Positions 16,826 through 27,704 of a DNA stretch of 64,000 bases are shown one piece after another. The notes beneath the pieces are model-generated. The model ran no database searches, was not told the DNA's origin, and saw nothing but the letters and a program-made list of their open reading frames with translations. The position numbers and the translations under genes were made by a program. How positions within the stretch are numbered: the first letter of the stretch is position 1; each line of letters begins with the position of its first letter. The stretch is from Thalassobaculum sp. OXR-137 (GTDB lineage: Bacteria; Pseudomonadota; Alphaproteobacteria; Thalassobaculales; Thalassobaculaceae), in NCBI RefSeq assembly GCF_034377285.1, contig NZ_CP139715.1, positions 3,456,001 through 3,520,000 on the forward strand. The letters run 5' to 3'.

Positions 16826-18145
16826 ATGAAACCCGCGGGCCGCCTGGCGGCAGCAATCGAGATTCTCGAAGCGATCGACGCAACCGATCGCCCTGCCGAC
16901 CGCGTGCTGGACCGCTATGTCCGCGACCGGCGGTTCATCGGCGGCGGCGACCGCTCGGCCATCGCCGCCCGGGTCTGGGGCATCTTCCGACGCCGCGCCC
17001 GGCTGGACTGGTGGATCAAGAAGGCGGGCAAGGGCATCGGCCGGGACGCCCGGGGACGGGTACTGGCGGATCTGGTGCTGCACGACCGCCAGGACGTCGC
17101 CGGCATCGCCGAGATGTTCGACGGCTCGCGCCATGCACCGGGCACTCTGGCGAAGTCCGAGAGCGAGGCGCTGCGCAAGATCGTCGGCGGCGATCTCGAC
17201 AGCCCCGAGATGCCGGATGCGGTGCACGCCGAATGTCCGAACTGGCTCTGGCCGCATATGGAGGCGCGCTTCGGCGCCGAGGTCGGCCCCGCCGTGGGGG
17301 CGCTCGGCCATGAGGCGCCGTTCGATCTGCGGGTGAACCCCTTGGCCGGGATGAGCCGCGAGGCGGTGATCGCCGCGCTGGCATCCGAGCAGGTGCCGGC
17401 GGTGCCGACGGCGCTGTCGCCGTTCGGGCTGCGGCTCGATCGTCGCCGCCCGGTGGACGCCATGGCGACGTTCAAGTCGGGCGCGATCGAGGTGCAGGAC
17501 GAGGGCTCCCAGCTCGCGGCCCTGCTGGTCGGCGCCGGGCCGGGGATGCTGGTTGTCGATTACTGCGCCGGGGCCGGGGGCAAGGCCCTGGCGCTGGCGG
17601 CGGGGATGGAGAACAAGGGCCGGCTGGTGCTGTTCGACGTCTCCAAGGGCCGGCTCGACCGGGCGGCGGTGCGGCTGCGCCGGGCGGGCATCCACAATGC
17701 CGAGCGCAAGGTCCTGGCCGAGGGCGACAAGTCGGTGAAGCGGATGGCCGGCAAGGCCGACCGGGTGCTGGTCGACGCGCCGTGCTCCGGGACGGGCACC
17801 TGGCGGCGCAACCCGGACGCCAAGTGGCGCTACGGCGAGCAGGACCTGGCGGAGCTGACCAAGACCCAGCGGTCGATCCTGGAGCGCGCCGCGAGCCTGG
17901 TGAAGCCGGGCGGCCGGGTGATCTACGTGACCTGCTCCGTCCTGCGGGCGGAGAACGAGGACGTGGTGGAGGGCTTCCTGGCGGAGAGCGACCGGTTCTC
18001 GGTGCTCCCGGTGGCGGGCGTGTGGGCGCAGACGATCGGCGAGGCACCGTGCCCGGCGACCGGGCCTTATCTGACGCTGTCTCCCCATCGCGAGGGCACC
18101 GACGGGTTCTTCGTGGCGGTGCTGGAGCGCGCGGTTCGGCCTTAA
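16826..18145 (+). CDS. RsmB/NOP-family class I SAM-dependent RNA methyltransferase
   Basis: 439 residues. An N-terminal NusB-like helical region (about 1-150) is followed by the methyltransferase fold. The SAM motif VVDYCAGAGGKALAL is near residue 242, the Pro-Cys motif DAPCSGTGTWRRNPD near 315, and the Thr-Cys motif YVTCSVLRAENEDVVEGF near 370. The two cysteines are those used for cytosine-5 methylation of RNA. It is shorter and lower in similarity than E. coli RsmB, so the exact rRNA target is inferred only. It is probably co-transcribed with guaB, with an 18-bp gap. A complex repeat region follows its stop. Confidence 0.88.
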   Translation: MKPAGRLAAAIEILEAIDATDRPADRVLDRYVRDRRFIGGGDRSAIAARVWGIFRRRARLDWWIKKAGKGIGRDARGRVLADLVLHDRQDVAGIAEMFDGSRHAPGTLAKSESEALRKIVGGDLDSPEMPDAVHAECPNWLWPHMEARFGAEVGPAVGALGHEAPFDLRVNPLAGMSREAVIAALASEQVPAVPTALSPFGLRLDRRRPVDAMATFKSGAIEVQDEGSQLAALLVGAGPGMLVVDYCAGAGGKALALAAGMENKGRLVLFDVSKGRLDRAAVRLRRAGIHNAERKVLAEGDKSVKRMAGKADRVLVDAPCSGTGTWRRNPDAKWRYGEQDLAELTKTQRSILERAASLVKPGGRVIYVTCSVLRAENEDVVEGFLAESDRFSVLPVAGVWAQTIGEAPCPATGPYLTLSPHREGTDGFFVAVLERAVRP

Positions 18146-18600
18146 GGGGCTGCTCTCTAAATCCCTCTTCTCCGTCATCCCGAAACAAGTTCGGGATGAC
18201 GAATGAGGGGAGAATCCGGTGGCCCGCTCTCCCGCCTCCCGCTCTCTTCACTCCCCGGATTCATTCCGGGGTGAGACGTCAGATGCGCGAACCCTGGCAG
18301 GCCCGGCACGGCTCCATCCGATCGCCCCGGACTAAATCCGGGGAGTGATGGACGCTGTGATGGAGGCCCTTCGACACGCCCCCTGGATCAATCCCGGATT
18401 AAATCCGGGACAGGGGGCTGCTCAGGGCGAGGTCATCAACACAATACCTGTCGTCCCGAACTCGTTTCGGGACCTTCGGGCTGTCGAATGCGGCCGAGGA
18501 GATCCCGAACCGAATTCGGGACGATGGTTGCTGCTTGACCTCGCCCTGAGCAGGACCCCGGCATCACGCCGGGGGACGTGTCGAAGGGCCGGCGCTCGCG
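18146..18600. repeat. 455-bp intergenic block of mirror-paired palindromic repeats
   Basis: No gene is present. The block holds GTCATCCCGAA/TTCGGGATGAC (18174-18200, 5-base loop), CCCCGGA/TCCGGGG hairpins at 18253-18271 and 18325-18343 in opposite orientation, and the nested structure described separately (18365-18590). The region separates converging transcription units (RsmB-type gene and the minus-strand sugar ABC operon). It could stop transcription from both sides. Confidence 0.8.
18365..18590. repeat. Nested long inverted repeat with three matched arm pairs
   Basis: The outer arms are GGCCCTTCGACACG (18365-18378) and its exact reverse complement (18577-18590). The middle arms are an exact 18-bp pair, starting CTGCTCAGGG at 18418-18435 and ending at 18536-18553. 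The inner arms are TCGTCCCGAA (18451-18460) and TTCGGGACGA (18515-18524). Smaller hairpins sit inside each arm. The same outer sequence recurs at 27705-27854. Confidence 0.85.
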
Positions 18601-19665
18601 CTAAATCCTCTCCCCGCTCTCGCGCTCGAAAAGGTGACAGCGGCCGTCTCCCGGCATCACGCTGAGTCTGTCACCCCGCGAGGGCAGGGCCACCTCGGCC
18701 GGCACGCGGACCGTCGCCTGCGGGCCACCGGCGAGCACCCCGTGCAGGACGCAGGTGTCGCCCAGGTCCTCCATCACTTCCACTTCGAAGGGCAGGCCGT
18801 CGCCGTCCTCGCGCAGCTCCACATGCTCCGGCCGGAAGCCCAGCGTCACCGGGCCGTCCGTTCGCTGCGCCGCCTCGACGCCGTCGATCCGCGCCTCCGT
18901 GCACTCCAGCACGACCGATCCGCCCTCGACCCGCGCGTCCAGCAGGTTCATGGCGGGAGAGCCGATGAAGCCCGCGACGAAGGTGTTGGCGGGCCGGTCG
19001 TACAGATCCCGCGGGGTGCCGGCCTGGGCGACCACACCCTGATTCAGGACCACGATCTGATCCGCCAGCGTCATCGCCTCCACCTGATCGTGGGTGACGT
19101 GGATCATGGTCGTGCCGAGGCGGCGGTGCAGGCGGCTGATCTCCAGGCGCATCTGCACCCGCAGGGCGGCGTCCAAGTTGGACAGCGGCTCGTCGAACAG
19201 GAAGACCTTCGGATCGCGCACGATGGCCCGGCCGATCGCGACGCGCTGGCGCTGGCCGCCGGAGAGCGCCTTCGGCTTGCGGTCGAGCAGATCGGTGATC
19301 TGCAGGATCTCCGCCGCGTTGCGGACCCGCTCCTCGACCGTATCGTCGGCGGTCTTGGCCAGCTTCAGCCCGAAGCTCATGTTCTGATAGACCGTCATGT
19401 GCGGGTAGAGCGCGTAGCTCTGGAACACCATGGACACGACGCGCTCGGCCGGCGCGATGTCGTTCATTACCTCGCCGCCGATGGAAAGCTCGCCCGCGTC
19501 GATGTCCTCCAGCCCGGCGATCATCCGCAGCAGGGTGGACTTGCCGCAGCCGGACGGGCCGACCAGCACGCAGAACTTGCCGTCCTCGATCTCCAGGTCG
19601 ATGCCCTTGATCACTTCGGTATCGCCGAAGCTCTTGCGCAGGCCGCTCAGGGTGACGGTTGCCAT
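18601..19665 (-). CDS. UgpC/MalK-type sugar ABC transporter ATP-binding protein
   Basis: 354 residues. Walker A GPSGCGKSTLLRM is near residue 37, the Q-loop VFQSYALYPHMTV, the signature LSGGQRQRVAIGRA, and Walker B VFLFDEPLSNLDA. It ends with a TOBE-type regulatory domain (about 245-350), the usual build of MsmK/UgpC/ThuK ATPases for sugar importers. It closes the minus-strand order binding protein, permease, permease, ATPase, and starts 3 bp after the second permease stop. Its stop is at the edge of the repeat block. It energises uptake on the cytoplasmic side. Confidence 0.93.
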   Translation of the reverse strand: MATVTLSGLRKSFGDTEVIKGIDLEIEDGKFCVLVGPSGCGKSTLLRMIAGLEDIDAGELSIGGEVMNDIAPAERVVSMVFQSYALYPHMTVYQNMSFGLKLAKTADDTVEERVRNAAEILQITDLLDRKPKALSGGQRQRVAIGRAIVRDPKVFLFDEPLSNLDAALRVQMRLEISRLHRRLGTTMIHVTHDQVEAMTLADQIVVLNQGVVAQAGTPRDLYDRPANTFVAGFIGSPAMNLLDARVEGGSVVLECTEARIDGVEAAQRTDGPVTLGFRPEHVELREDGDGLPFEVEVMEDLGDTCVLHGVLAGGPQATVRVPAEVALPSRGDRLSVMPGDGRCHLFERESGERI

Positions 19666-19668
19666 GGC

Positions 19669-20508
19669 TTATCCTTTCACGGCGCCGGCGGTGAGACCGG
19701 ACACGATGCGGCGCTGGAAGATCAGCACCAGTGCGATCAGCGGCACGGTGACGATGACGGAGGCGGCCATGATCCGGCCCCAGGGCACCTCGAACTCGCT
19801 GCCGCCGGTGATCAGCGCGATCGCGACCGGCACGGTGCGCTGGTCGTTGCTGAGCGTGAAGGTGAGGGCGAACAGGAACTCGTTCCAGGCGACGATGAAG
19901 GCGAGCAGGCCGGTGGTGACCATGGCCGGCCACATCATCGGCAGGAAGATCCGGGTCAGCAGGGTCCAGGGTTTGGCCCCGTCCATGATCGCCGCTTCCT
20001 CGACCTCCGCCGGCAGGTCGCGGATGAAGCTGGTCAGCACCCAGACGGTGAAGGGCAGGGTGAAGATCAGATAGGACAGGATCAGCCCGCCCGCATTGTT
20101 GAACAGGCCGAGCACCCGGATCAGCTCGAACATGCCGGACAGCACGGCGACCTGCGGGAACATGGACACGCTGAGCACCGCCAGCAGCATCATCCGCCGG
20201 CCCTTGAAGCGGAACCGGCCGAGCGCCAGCGCGGCGGTCAGTCCCAGGAACAGCGAGATCGCGACCACCGCGACCGAGACGATCAGCGAGTTGAGGATGT
20301 TCCGGCCGAACGGCTGCTCGGCGAAGATCGAGGTGTAGTTGCCGACGGACAGCTCAGCCGGTAGGTAGTCGACCTCGAAGATGGACGAGCCGGACTTAAA
20401 CGAGGTGATGACCGCGTAGTAGAACGGGAACAGCAGGATTACCAGCAGCACCGCCAGCAGCAGCCAGAAGCCGATCTTCGTGGCGAGCGAGGTTCGGCGG
20501 CGGGCCAT
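19669..20508 (-). CDS. Carbohydrate ABC transporter permease (MalG/UgpE type)
   Basis: 279 residues with six predicted membrane spans. The EAA loop (EVEEAAIMDGAKPWTLLTRI, followed by FLPMMWP) near residue 178 contacts the ATPase. The N-terminus MARRRTSLATKIGF is basic and cytoplasmic. The ATG at 20508 overlaps the stop of the upstream permease by one base, so the two are likely translationally coupled. It forms the inner-membrane channel with the partner permease. Confidence 0.92.
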   Translation of the reverse strand: MARRRTSLATKIGFWLLLAVLLVILLFPFYYAVITSFKSGSSIFEVDYLPAELSVGNYTSIFAEQPFGRNILNSLIVSVAVVAISLFLGLTAALALGRFRFKGRRMMLLAVLSVSMFPQVAVLSGMFELIRVLGLFNNAGGLILSYLIFTLPFTVWVLTSFIRDLPAEVEEAAIMDGAKPWTLLTRIFLPMMWPAMVTTGLLAFIVAWNEFLFALTFTLSNDQRTVPVAIALITGGSEFEVPWGRIMAASVIVTVPLIALVLIFQRRIVSGLTAGAVKG

Positions 20509-21440
20509 CAGCGGCCCTCCTTCATCACATCGGCCCGCATGGCCGTCAGGTACAGCGCGGTCATGAAGGCGATGACCATGAACAGCAGGGTCGAGGCGGC
20601 GGAGCCGTAGCCCACATCCTGGAAATCCACGAGCTGCTGGCGGGCATAGACCGACATGGTCATGGTCGACTCGGCGTTGCCGGTCATGATGTAGACCACG
20701 TCGAACACCCGCAGCGCGTCCAGCAGGCGGAAGATGATCGCCACGGTCAGGGCCGGGCGGATCAGCGGCAGGGTGACGCCGAAGAACACCTTCAGCGGAT
20801 GCACCCCGTCGACCCGGGCGGCCTCGTAGCAGTCCTTGGGCAGCATCTGCAGCGCCGCCAGGACCAGCAGAGCCACGAAGGGCGTGGTCTTCCAGGCGTC
20901 CACCAGGATGACCGACAGCATGGTGAGATCGGGGTCGGCCAGCCAGGCGATCGGCGTAGAGATGAGGCCGAGCGTCATCAGCGTGTGGTTCACCACGCCG
21001 AACTGGTCGTGCAGCATCCATGCCCACATCTTGGCGGAGACCACCGTGGGGATCGCCCAGGGGATCAGCACGGCGGCGCGGAACAGGGCGCGGCCGGGGA
21101 ACTCGGCATTCATCACCAGGGCGAGGATCACCCCCAGCACCACCTCGATGGCGACCGATCCGGCCGCGAAGATCAGGGTGTTCCAGACCGCGTTCCACCA
21201 CAGCGGATCGGTAAGCAGCCCGTACCAGTAGCCGCCGTCCTCGACCGCGAAATTCTCGAAGCCGAGGAAGGCGTAGTCGCCGGGGGCGGAGAGCGAGGCG
21301 TCGGTGAAGGCGTAGAACACGGTGCGCGCCAGCGGCCAGATCGCCACCACCAGCAATCCCGCCAACATGGGCGACAGGAACAGCCAGGCCGTGCGCACCC
21401 GGCGCCTGCGGTGCGAGGAGGTCTTCGCTTCTGCCATCAC
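20508..21440 (-). CDS. Carbohydrate ABC transporter permease (MalF/UgpA type)
   Basis: 310 residues with six to seven hydrophobic spans. The first segment, after a basic Arg-rich N-terminus, is AWLFLSPMLAGLLVVAIW. The EAA loop DCYEAARVDGVHPLKVFFGV is near residue 210. It pairs with the MalG-type permease directly downstream. The start at 21440 lies 16 bp after the binding-protein stop. The four-gene arrangement matches ThuEFGK/AglEFGK trehalose-maltose systems of rhizobia. Confidence 0.92.
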   Translation of the reverse strand: MMAEAKTSSHRRRRVRTAWLFLSPMLAGLLVVAIWPLARTVFYAFTDASLSAPGDYAFLGFENFAVEDGGYWYGLLTDPLWWNAVWNTLIFAAGSVAIEVVLGVILALVMNAEFPGRALFRAAVLIPWAIPTVVSAKMWAWMLHDQFGVVNHTLMTLGLISTPIAWLADPDLTMLSVILVDAWKTTPFVALLVLAALQMLPKDCYEAARVDGVHPLKVFFGVTLPLIRPALTVAIIFRLLDALRVFDVVYIMTGNAESTMTMSVYARQQLVDFQDVGYGSAASTLLFMVIAFMTALYLTAMRADVMKEGR

Positions 21441-21456
21441 GCCGCCGGAGCCGTCG

Positions 21457-22755
<1,299 letters not shown>

Positions 22756-22944
22756 GATGCCTTCCCCAAATGGTTAGCGCTCCGCTCATCGGCGTCGCTG
22801 GACACCGTCGGATACGCGCAAAAATTTTATCGGTTCCCTTCGATATAGGACGTGGGTGGTCCCCGTCTACCCAAAGACCCTACCCTTGAAATTTATTTTC
22901 CAAACGTCATCTTGTCGGAAACGCGACATTATAGAGAGGCGCTT

Positions 22945-24720
22945 ATGTGCGGTTTAGCCGGCGAGCTAAAGTTCGACGGAGGCTTTGTTACGTTCGATGG
23001 TCTGTCCTCCATGGCCGATGCCATGGCGGCCCGCGGACCTGATGCTCAAGGCACCTACGTTCAGAGCGGTATCGGACTGGCGCACCGGCGACTGTCGATC
23101 ATCGACCTGTCCGACCGCGCGCAGCAGCCCATGCACGACCCGGCCCTGGGGCTGACGATCGTGTTCAACGGCGCGATCTACAACTACAAGGAACTGCGCC
23201 CGGAGCTGGAAGCCAAGGGCTACAAGTTCTACAGCGACGGCGATACCGAGGTGATCCTGAAGGCGTTCCACGCCTGGGGCGAGGCCTGCGTGGAGCGGTT
23301 CCACGGCATGTTCGCCTTCGCCATCTGGGACCGCGGCGAGCGCACCCTGACCCTGGCGCGCGACCGGCTGGGCATCAAGCCGATGTATATCGCGCCGATC
23401 GAGGGCGGCCTGCGTTTCGCCTCCAACATGCAGGCCGTTCTGGCGGCCGGCGGGGTCGATACCGAGATCGATCCGGTGGCGCTGAACCACTACATGAACT
23501 TCCACGCCGTGGTGCCGTCGCCCTACACGATCGTGTCGGGCGTTCGCAAGCTGCCGCCGGCGACCACGATGACGGTCACCGCCGACGGCAAGCAGACCCA
23601 GCGCCGCTACTGGGAGCCGGTCTACGGCACCCCGGACGACGAGGCCCGCGTCTCCGAGGACGAGTGGCGCGACCGGGTGCTCGACGCCCTGCGCGTGGCG
23701 GTGCAGCGCCGGCTGGTCGCCGACGTGCCGGTTGGCGTGCTGCTGTCCGGCGGCGTCGACAGCTCGATGATCACCGCCCTGGTGGCCGAGCAGACCGGCG
23801 GCAATCTCGACACGTTCAGCGTCGGTTTCGAGACCGTCGGCAACGAGCAGGGCGACGAGTTCCGCTATTCCGACGTGATCGCCGAGAAGTTCGGCACCCG
23901 CCACCACAAGATCCAGGTGAACAGCCGCGAGCGGCTGCTGCCGAGCCTGCCGGGCTGCATCGCCGCCATGTCGGAGCCGATGGTCAGCCACGACTGCATC
24001 GGCTTCTACCTGCTGTCCCAGGAGGTCGCCAAGAACGTGAAGGTGGTCCAGTCCGGCCAGGGCGCGGACGAGGTGTTCGGCGGCTATCACTGGTATCCGC
24101 CGCTGATGGAGAAGGGGACCGGTGCCGCCGACTACGCGCGGCTGTTCCGCGACCGCACCCATGAGGAGTTCCTGGAGGCCGTCCATCCGCGCTACCGCAA
24201 CGGCGACCATGCCGGCCAGTTCATCGAGGAGATGTTCGACAAGCCGGGCGCGTCCAGCGCGGTCGACAAGGCGCTGCGCCTCGACACCACGGTGATGCTG
24301 GTGGACGACCCGGTGAAGCGCGTCGACAATATGACCATGGCCTGGAGCCTGGAGGCGCGCGTGCCGTTCCTCGACCACGAGTTGGTCGAATTGGCCGCCA
24401 AGGTCCCGCCGGAGCTGAAGGCCGGCCATGGCGGCAAGCACATCCTGAAGGAGGCGGCCCGCAAGATCGTCCCGTCGGAGGTGATCGACCGGCCGAAGGG
24501 CTATTTCCCGGTGCCGGCGCTCAAGTACATCCAGGGCGACACGCTGGACTATGTGCGCGGCGTGCTGGACAGCCGCAAGGCGCGGGAGCGGGAACTGTTC
24601 GACCGGGGCTACGTTGACCAGTTGCTGGAGCGTCCCGAGGACCAGATCACCCCGCTCGGCGGCTCCAAGCTTTGGCAGGTCACGCTTCTGGAAGCGTGGC
24701 TGCAGGCCAACGGACTTTAG
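22945..24720 (+). CDS. asnO: N-acetylglutaminylglutamine amidotransferase (asparagine synthetase-like, NAGGN operon)
   Basis: 591 residues. Start MCGLAGEL puts the glutaminase nucleophile at Cys2 after Met removal. The class II amidotransferase domain spans about 1-210 and the synthetase domain follows, with the ATP-PPi motif LLSGGVDSSMI near residue 268. It converts N-acetylglutaminylglutamine to its amide (NAGGN), an osmolyte dipeptide. The ATG at 22945 was chosen because Cys must be residue 2; the longer upstream frame has no similarity. GAGAGGCG precedes it. The following ATP-grasp and M42 genes complete the known three-gene NAGGN locus. Expression is expected to respond to salt. Confidence 0.93.
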   Translation: MCGLAGELKFDGGFVTFDGLSSMADAMAARGPDAQGTYVQSGIGLAHRRLSIIDLSDRAQQPMHDPALGLTIVFNGAIYNYKELRPELEAKGYKFYSDGDTEVILKAFHAWGEACVERFHGMFAFAIWDRGERTLTLARDRLGIKPMYIAPIEGGLRFASNMQAVLAAGGVDTEIDPVALNHYMNFHAVVPSPYTIVSGVRKLPPATTMTVTADGKQTQRRYWEPVYGTPDDEARVSEDEWRDRVLDALRVAVQRRLVADVPVGVLLSGGVDSSMITALVAEQTGGNLDTFSVGFETVGNEQGDEFRYSDVIAEKFGTRHHKIQVNSRERLLPSLPGCIAAMSEPMVSHDCIGFYLLSQEVAKNVKVVQSGQGADEVFGGYHWYPPLMEKGTGAADYARLFRDRTHEEFLEAVHPRYRNGDHAGQFIEEMFDKPGASSAVDKALRLDTTVMLVDDPVKRVDNMTMAWSLEARVPFLDHELVELAAKVPPELKAGHGGKHILKEAARKIVPSEVIDRPKGYFPVPALKYIQGDTLDYVRGVLDSRKARERELFDRGYVDQLLERPEDQITPLGGSKLWQVTLLEAWLQANGL

Positions 24721-24742
24721 AAGACCCGGAGGAATGATCGGG

Positions 24743-26530
24743 ATGAAGGACCGCGCACAGCGTGAATTCAAGCAGCGCCGCGCCCGGGCGCGCGGCCGTT
24801 CGCGTCGGGGCTGGCCGCGCCTTCCGGGCGACGGGCCGCCGCAGGATCGGGGACAGCCGAATGCGGTGGTGAATGTCGGCTGGGGCCGGCTCATCTTCGC
24901 GGAGACGTTCGAGACCGCCGAAGGGCTGGCCGATGTCATGCGGCAGGAAGCGCCGGACGAGCGCGACATCACCATAAACGTCAACAATCCGCATGTGGTC
25001 CTGGCCCAGGCGCCGGAGGCCTTCTTCCTCGACCCGTCGCACACCTTCCGGCTGGAGTTCGAGCATTACCGCCCGCGCACCGACCGGCTGGTGGGCGTCT
25101 ATGTCCGCCGCCTGCGCTCTGCGGCCGATGCGGAGGCGGTGAACCGGATCTATGCCAAGGTCGGCATGGTGCCGGTGGGGCGGGATTTCCTGCTCGCCCA
25201 CCGCGGCTCGCGGCGGATCGTCCATCTGGTGGCGGTCGATGAGACGACCGATCAGGTCGTCGGCACCATCACAGGTGTCGACCATGAGCGGGTCTACGAC
25301 GATCCGGAGGGCGGCTCCAGTCTGTGGTGCCTGGCGGTTGATCCCCAGGCGCCGCTGCCAGGTGTCGGCGAGGTGCTGTTGCGCCATCTGATCGAGACGT
25401 TCCAGACCCGGGGTCTCGCACATATCGACCTGTCGGTCATGCATGACAACGCCCCGGCGATTAAGCTCTACGAGAAGCTGGGCTTTCAGCGCATTCCGCT
25501 GTTCAGCCTGAAGTACAAGAACCCGATCAACGAGAAGCTCTACAGCGCGCCGATGCCCGAGGCGAAGCTGAACCCCTATGCCCGGATCCTGATCAACGAG
25601 GCCCGGCGCCGCGGCGTAACCGTCGAGATCGAGGATGCGGAGGGCGGCCTGTTCGCCCTGTCCCATGGCGGGCGCCGGGTGTCCTGCCGGGAATCCCTGT
25701 CGGAGCTGACCAGCGCGGTGGCGCTCAGCCGCTGCGACGACAAGGCGCTGACCCACCGGCTGCTGGCACGCCACGGCTTGCGGGTCCCGGCCCAGCACGA
25801 GGTCGACGACGAGACCGACGCCCGCGCCTTCCTGCGGAAATACGGCCGCATCGTCGTGAAGCCGGCGCGCGGCGAGCAGGGGCGGGGCATCTCGGTCGAC
25901 ATCAGCGATCCGGTCGACATGGTCCGCGCCATCGAGGATGCGGAGATCGTCTGCGACCGCGTGCTGCTGGAGGAGTTCTGCGAGGGCGCCGACCTGCGCA
26001 TCATCGTCATCGGCTTCAAGGTGATCGCCGCCGCCGTTCGGATTCCGGCCACCGTCGTCGGCGACGGGGTCAGCGACGTGCGCAGCCTGATCGACCGGCA
26101 GAGCCGGCGTCGCGCCTCGGCCACCGGCGGCGAGAGCCGGATCCCGGTGGATTCAGAGACCGAGCGCTGCGTGAAGGCGGCCGGGTACGATTTCGACGTG
26201 ATCCTGCCCAAGGGCACGTCGCTGGCCGTGCGCAAGACCGCCAACCTGCATACCGGCGGCACGATCCACGACGTCACCGACCAGCTCAACCCGCATCTGC
26301 GCGAGGTGGCGGAGGAGGGTGCGCGCATCCTCGACATCCCGGTTGTCGGCTTCGACCTGCTGGTACCCGACGTCTCCGGCGAGGACTACGTGATCATCGA
26401 AGCGAACGAGCGGCCGGGTCTGGCCAATCACGAGCCCCAGCCCACGGCGGAGGCGTTCGTCGATCTGCTGTTCCCGCAGACCACCGACCGATTTCTCGAA
26501 ATGAAGGAACCCCGCAATGCCACCGGCTGA
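24743..26530 (+). CDS. ngg: N-acetylglutaminylglutamine synthetase (GNAT plus ATP-grasp fusion)
   Basis: About 595 residues. A basic N-terminus is followed by a GNAT acetyltransferase domain (about 90-290, with DLSVMHDNAPAIKLYEKLGF) and a C-terminal ATP-grasp domain (about 320-590, with VKPARGEQGRGISVD and VVGFDLLVPDVSGEDYVIIE, then ANERPG). It acetylates glutamine and joins it to a second glutamine, making the substrate of the preceding amidotransferase. GGAGG at 24728-24732 is 10 bp before the ATG at 24743 but only 1 bp before the ATG at 24734, so the later start was chosen. It overlaps the next gene by 14 bp. Confidence 0.92.
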   Translation: MKDRAQREFKQRRARARGRSRRGWPRLPGDGPPQDRGQPNAVVNVGWGRLIFAETFETAEGLADVMRQEAPDERDITINVNNPHVVLAQAPEAFFLDPSHTFRLEFEHYRPRTDRLVGVYVRRLRSAADAEAVNRIYAKVGMVPVGRDFLLAHRGSRRIVHLVAVDETTDQVVGTITGVDHERVYDDPEGGSSLWCLAVDPQAPLPGVGEVLLRHLIETFQTRGLAHIDLSVMHDNAPAIKLYEKLGFQRIPLFSLKYKNPINEKLYSAPMPEAKLNPYARILINEARRRGVTVEIEDAEGGLFALSHGGRRVSCRESLSELTSAVALSRCDDKALTHRLLARHGLRVPAQHEVDDETDARAFLRKYGRIVVKPARGEQGRGISVDISDPVDMVRAIEDAEIVCDRVLLEEFCEGADLRIIVIGFKVIAAAVRIPATVVGDGVSDVRSLIDRQSRRRASATGGESRIPVDSETERCVKAAGYDFDVILPKGTSLAVRKTANLHTGGTIHDVTDQLNPHLREVAEEGARILDIPVVGFDLLVPDVSGEDYVIIEANERPGLANHEPQPTAEAFVDLLFPQTTDRFLEMKEPRNATG

Positions 26531-27683
26531 CCATGGCCATCTTCGCAGCGTCGAGACCCCCGATCCGATATCCCGCGTCATGCGGCGGATCGACGGCGAG
26601 CGGATCATCGAACTGCTGCTCGAGCTTCAGGGCATCCCGAGCCCGACCGGCTATACGGACACGATCGTGCATCATGTCTGCGGTCTGCTGAAGGATCTGG
26701 GCGTCTCCTACGAGATCACCCGGCGCGGCGCGATCCGCGTGAACCTGCCGGGCAAGGTCTACAGCCCGGACCGGGCGGTGGTCTCGCACCTGGACACCCT
26801 CGGCGCCCAGGTCACCGCGCTGAAGGAGAACGGCCGCTTGTCGGTGCGCCCGGTCGGCACCTGGGCCGCCCGCTTCGCCGAGGGCGCGCGGGTCACGGTC
26901 TTCACCGATGTGGGGCCGCGCCGCGGCACGATCCTGCCGCTGAAGGCCTCGGGCCACACCTACGACACCCAGATCGACACCCAGCCCTCGGACTGGGAGA
27001 ACCTGGAGATCCGGCTGGACGAGCGGGTGTCCTCCTATGGCGACCTGGTCGGCGCACGGTTCAATGTGGGCGACATGGTGTCGGTCGACCCGCAGCCGGA
27101 GGTCACGGCGGCCGGCTTCATCAACAGCCGCCATCTGGACGACAAGGCCGGGGTCGCCGCCATGTTCGCCGCGCTGGAGGCGGTGCTGGCCGAGGAGCTA
27201 CCGCTGCCGGTGGACTGCCACTTCCTGTTCACCATCTCCGAGGAGACCGGCTCCGGCGCGTCGTCGATCCTCCATGGCGACGTCTCGGAGCTGCTGTCGG
27301 TAGACAACGCCACCGTGGCGCCGGGCCAGAACTCGTCGGAATACGGCGTGACCATCGCCATGGGCGATATGACCGGGCCGTTCGACTATCACCTGTCCCA
27401 CGGGCTGATCGGTCTGGCGGAGCGGCACGGGATCGAGCACAGCCGCGACGTCTTCAAGCATTACCGCTGCGATGCCGCCTCGGCGATCGAGGCCGGCAAC
27501 GACATTCGCACCGCGCTGATCGCCTTCGGCCTGGACGGCAGCCACGGCTGGGAGCGGGTGCATATCGACAGCCTGGTCGCCGTCGCGCGGCTGGTGGCGG
27601 TCTACATGGCCTCCCCGCCGGTGGTCGCCCGCGACACCAAGGGCCTGGGCCCGATCGAGGGCTTCCCCAACGTGCAGGAGTAG
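26517..27683 (+). CDS. NAGGN-operon M42 family metallopeptidase
   Basis: 388 residues of the M42 aminopeptidase fold. Metal-binding segments are visible: VVSHLDTLGAQV near residue 82, SRHLDDKAGVAAMFAALE near 205, and FTISEETGSGASSI near 240. This gene is the standard third member of the NAGGN (osmoprotectant) operon and probably recycles or trims the dipeptide; its exact substrate is not established. It starts inside the end of the synthetase gene (14-bp overlap), implying coupled translation. Repeat DNA follows its stop. Confidence 0.9.
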   Translation: MPPADHGHLRSVETPDPISRVMRRIDGERIIELLLELQGIPSPTGYTDTIVHHVCGLLKDLGVSYEITRRGAIRVNLPGKVYSPDRAVVSHLDTLGAQVTALKENGRLSVRPVGTWAARFAEGARVTVFTDVGPRRGTILPLKASGHTYDTQIDTQPSDWENLEIRLDERVSSYGDLVGARFNVGDMVSVDPQPEVTAAGFINSRHLDDKAGVAAMFAALEAVLAEELPLPVDCHFLFTISEETGSGASSILHGDVSELLSVDNATVAPGQNSSEYGVTIAMGDMTGPFDYHLSHGLIGLAERHGIEHSRDVFKHYRCDAASAIEAGNDIRTALIAFGLDGSHGWERVHIDSLVAVARLVAVYMASPPVVARDTKGLGPIEGFPNVQE

Positions 27684-27704
27684 CACGCGTCGCGTCCTGT
27701 CTTC

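Noticed and set aside
18146-18600. CRISPR array
   Set aside because: The repeats are palindromic units in mirrored order with irregular spacing and different arms, not directly repeated units with regular spacers; no cas genes are present.
22771-22785. LacI-type operator (AGCGCT centre) before the sugar-binding protein gene
   Set aside because: Only a six-base palindrome is clear; the outer bases do not continue the symmetry and no LacI-family gene is adjacent.
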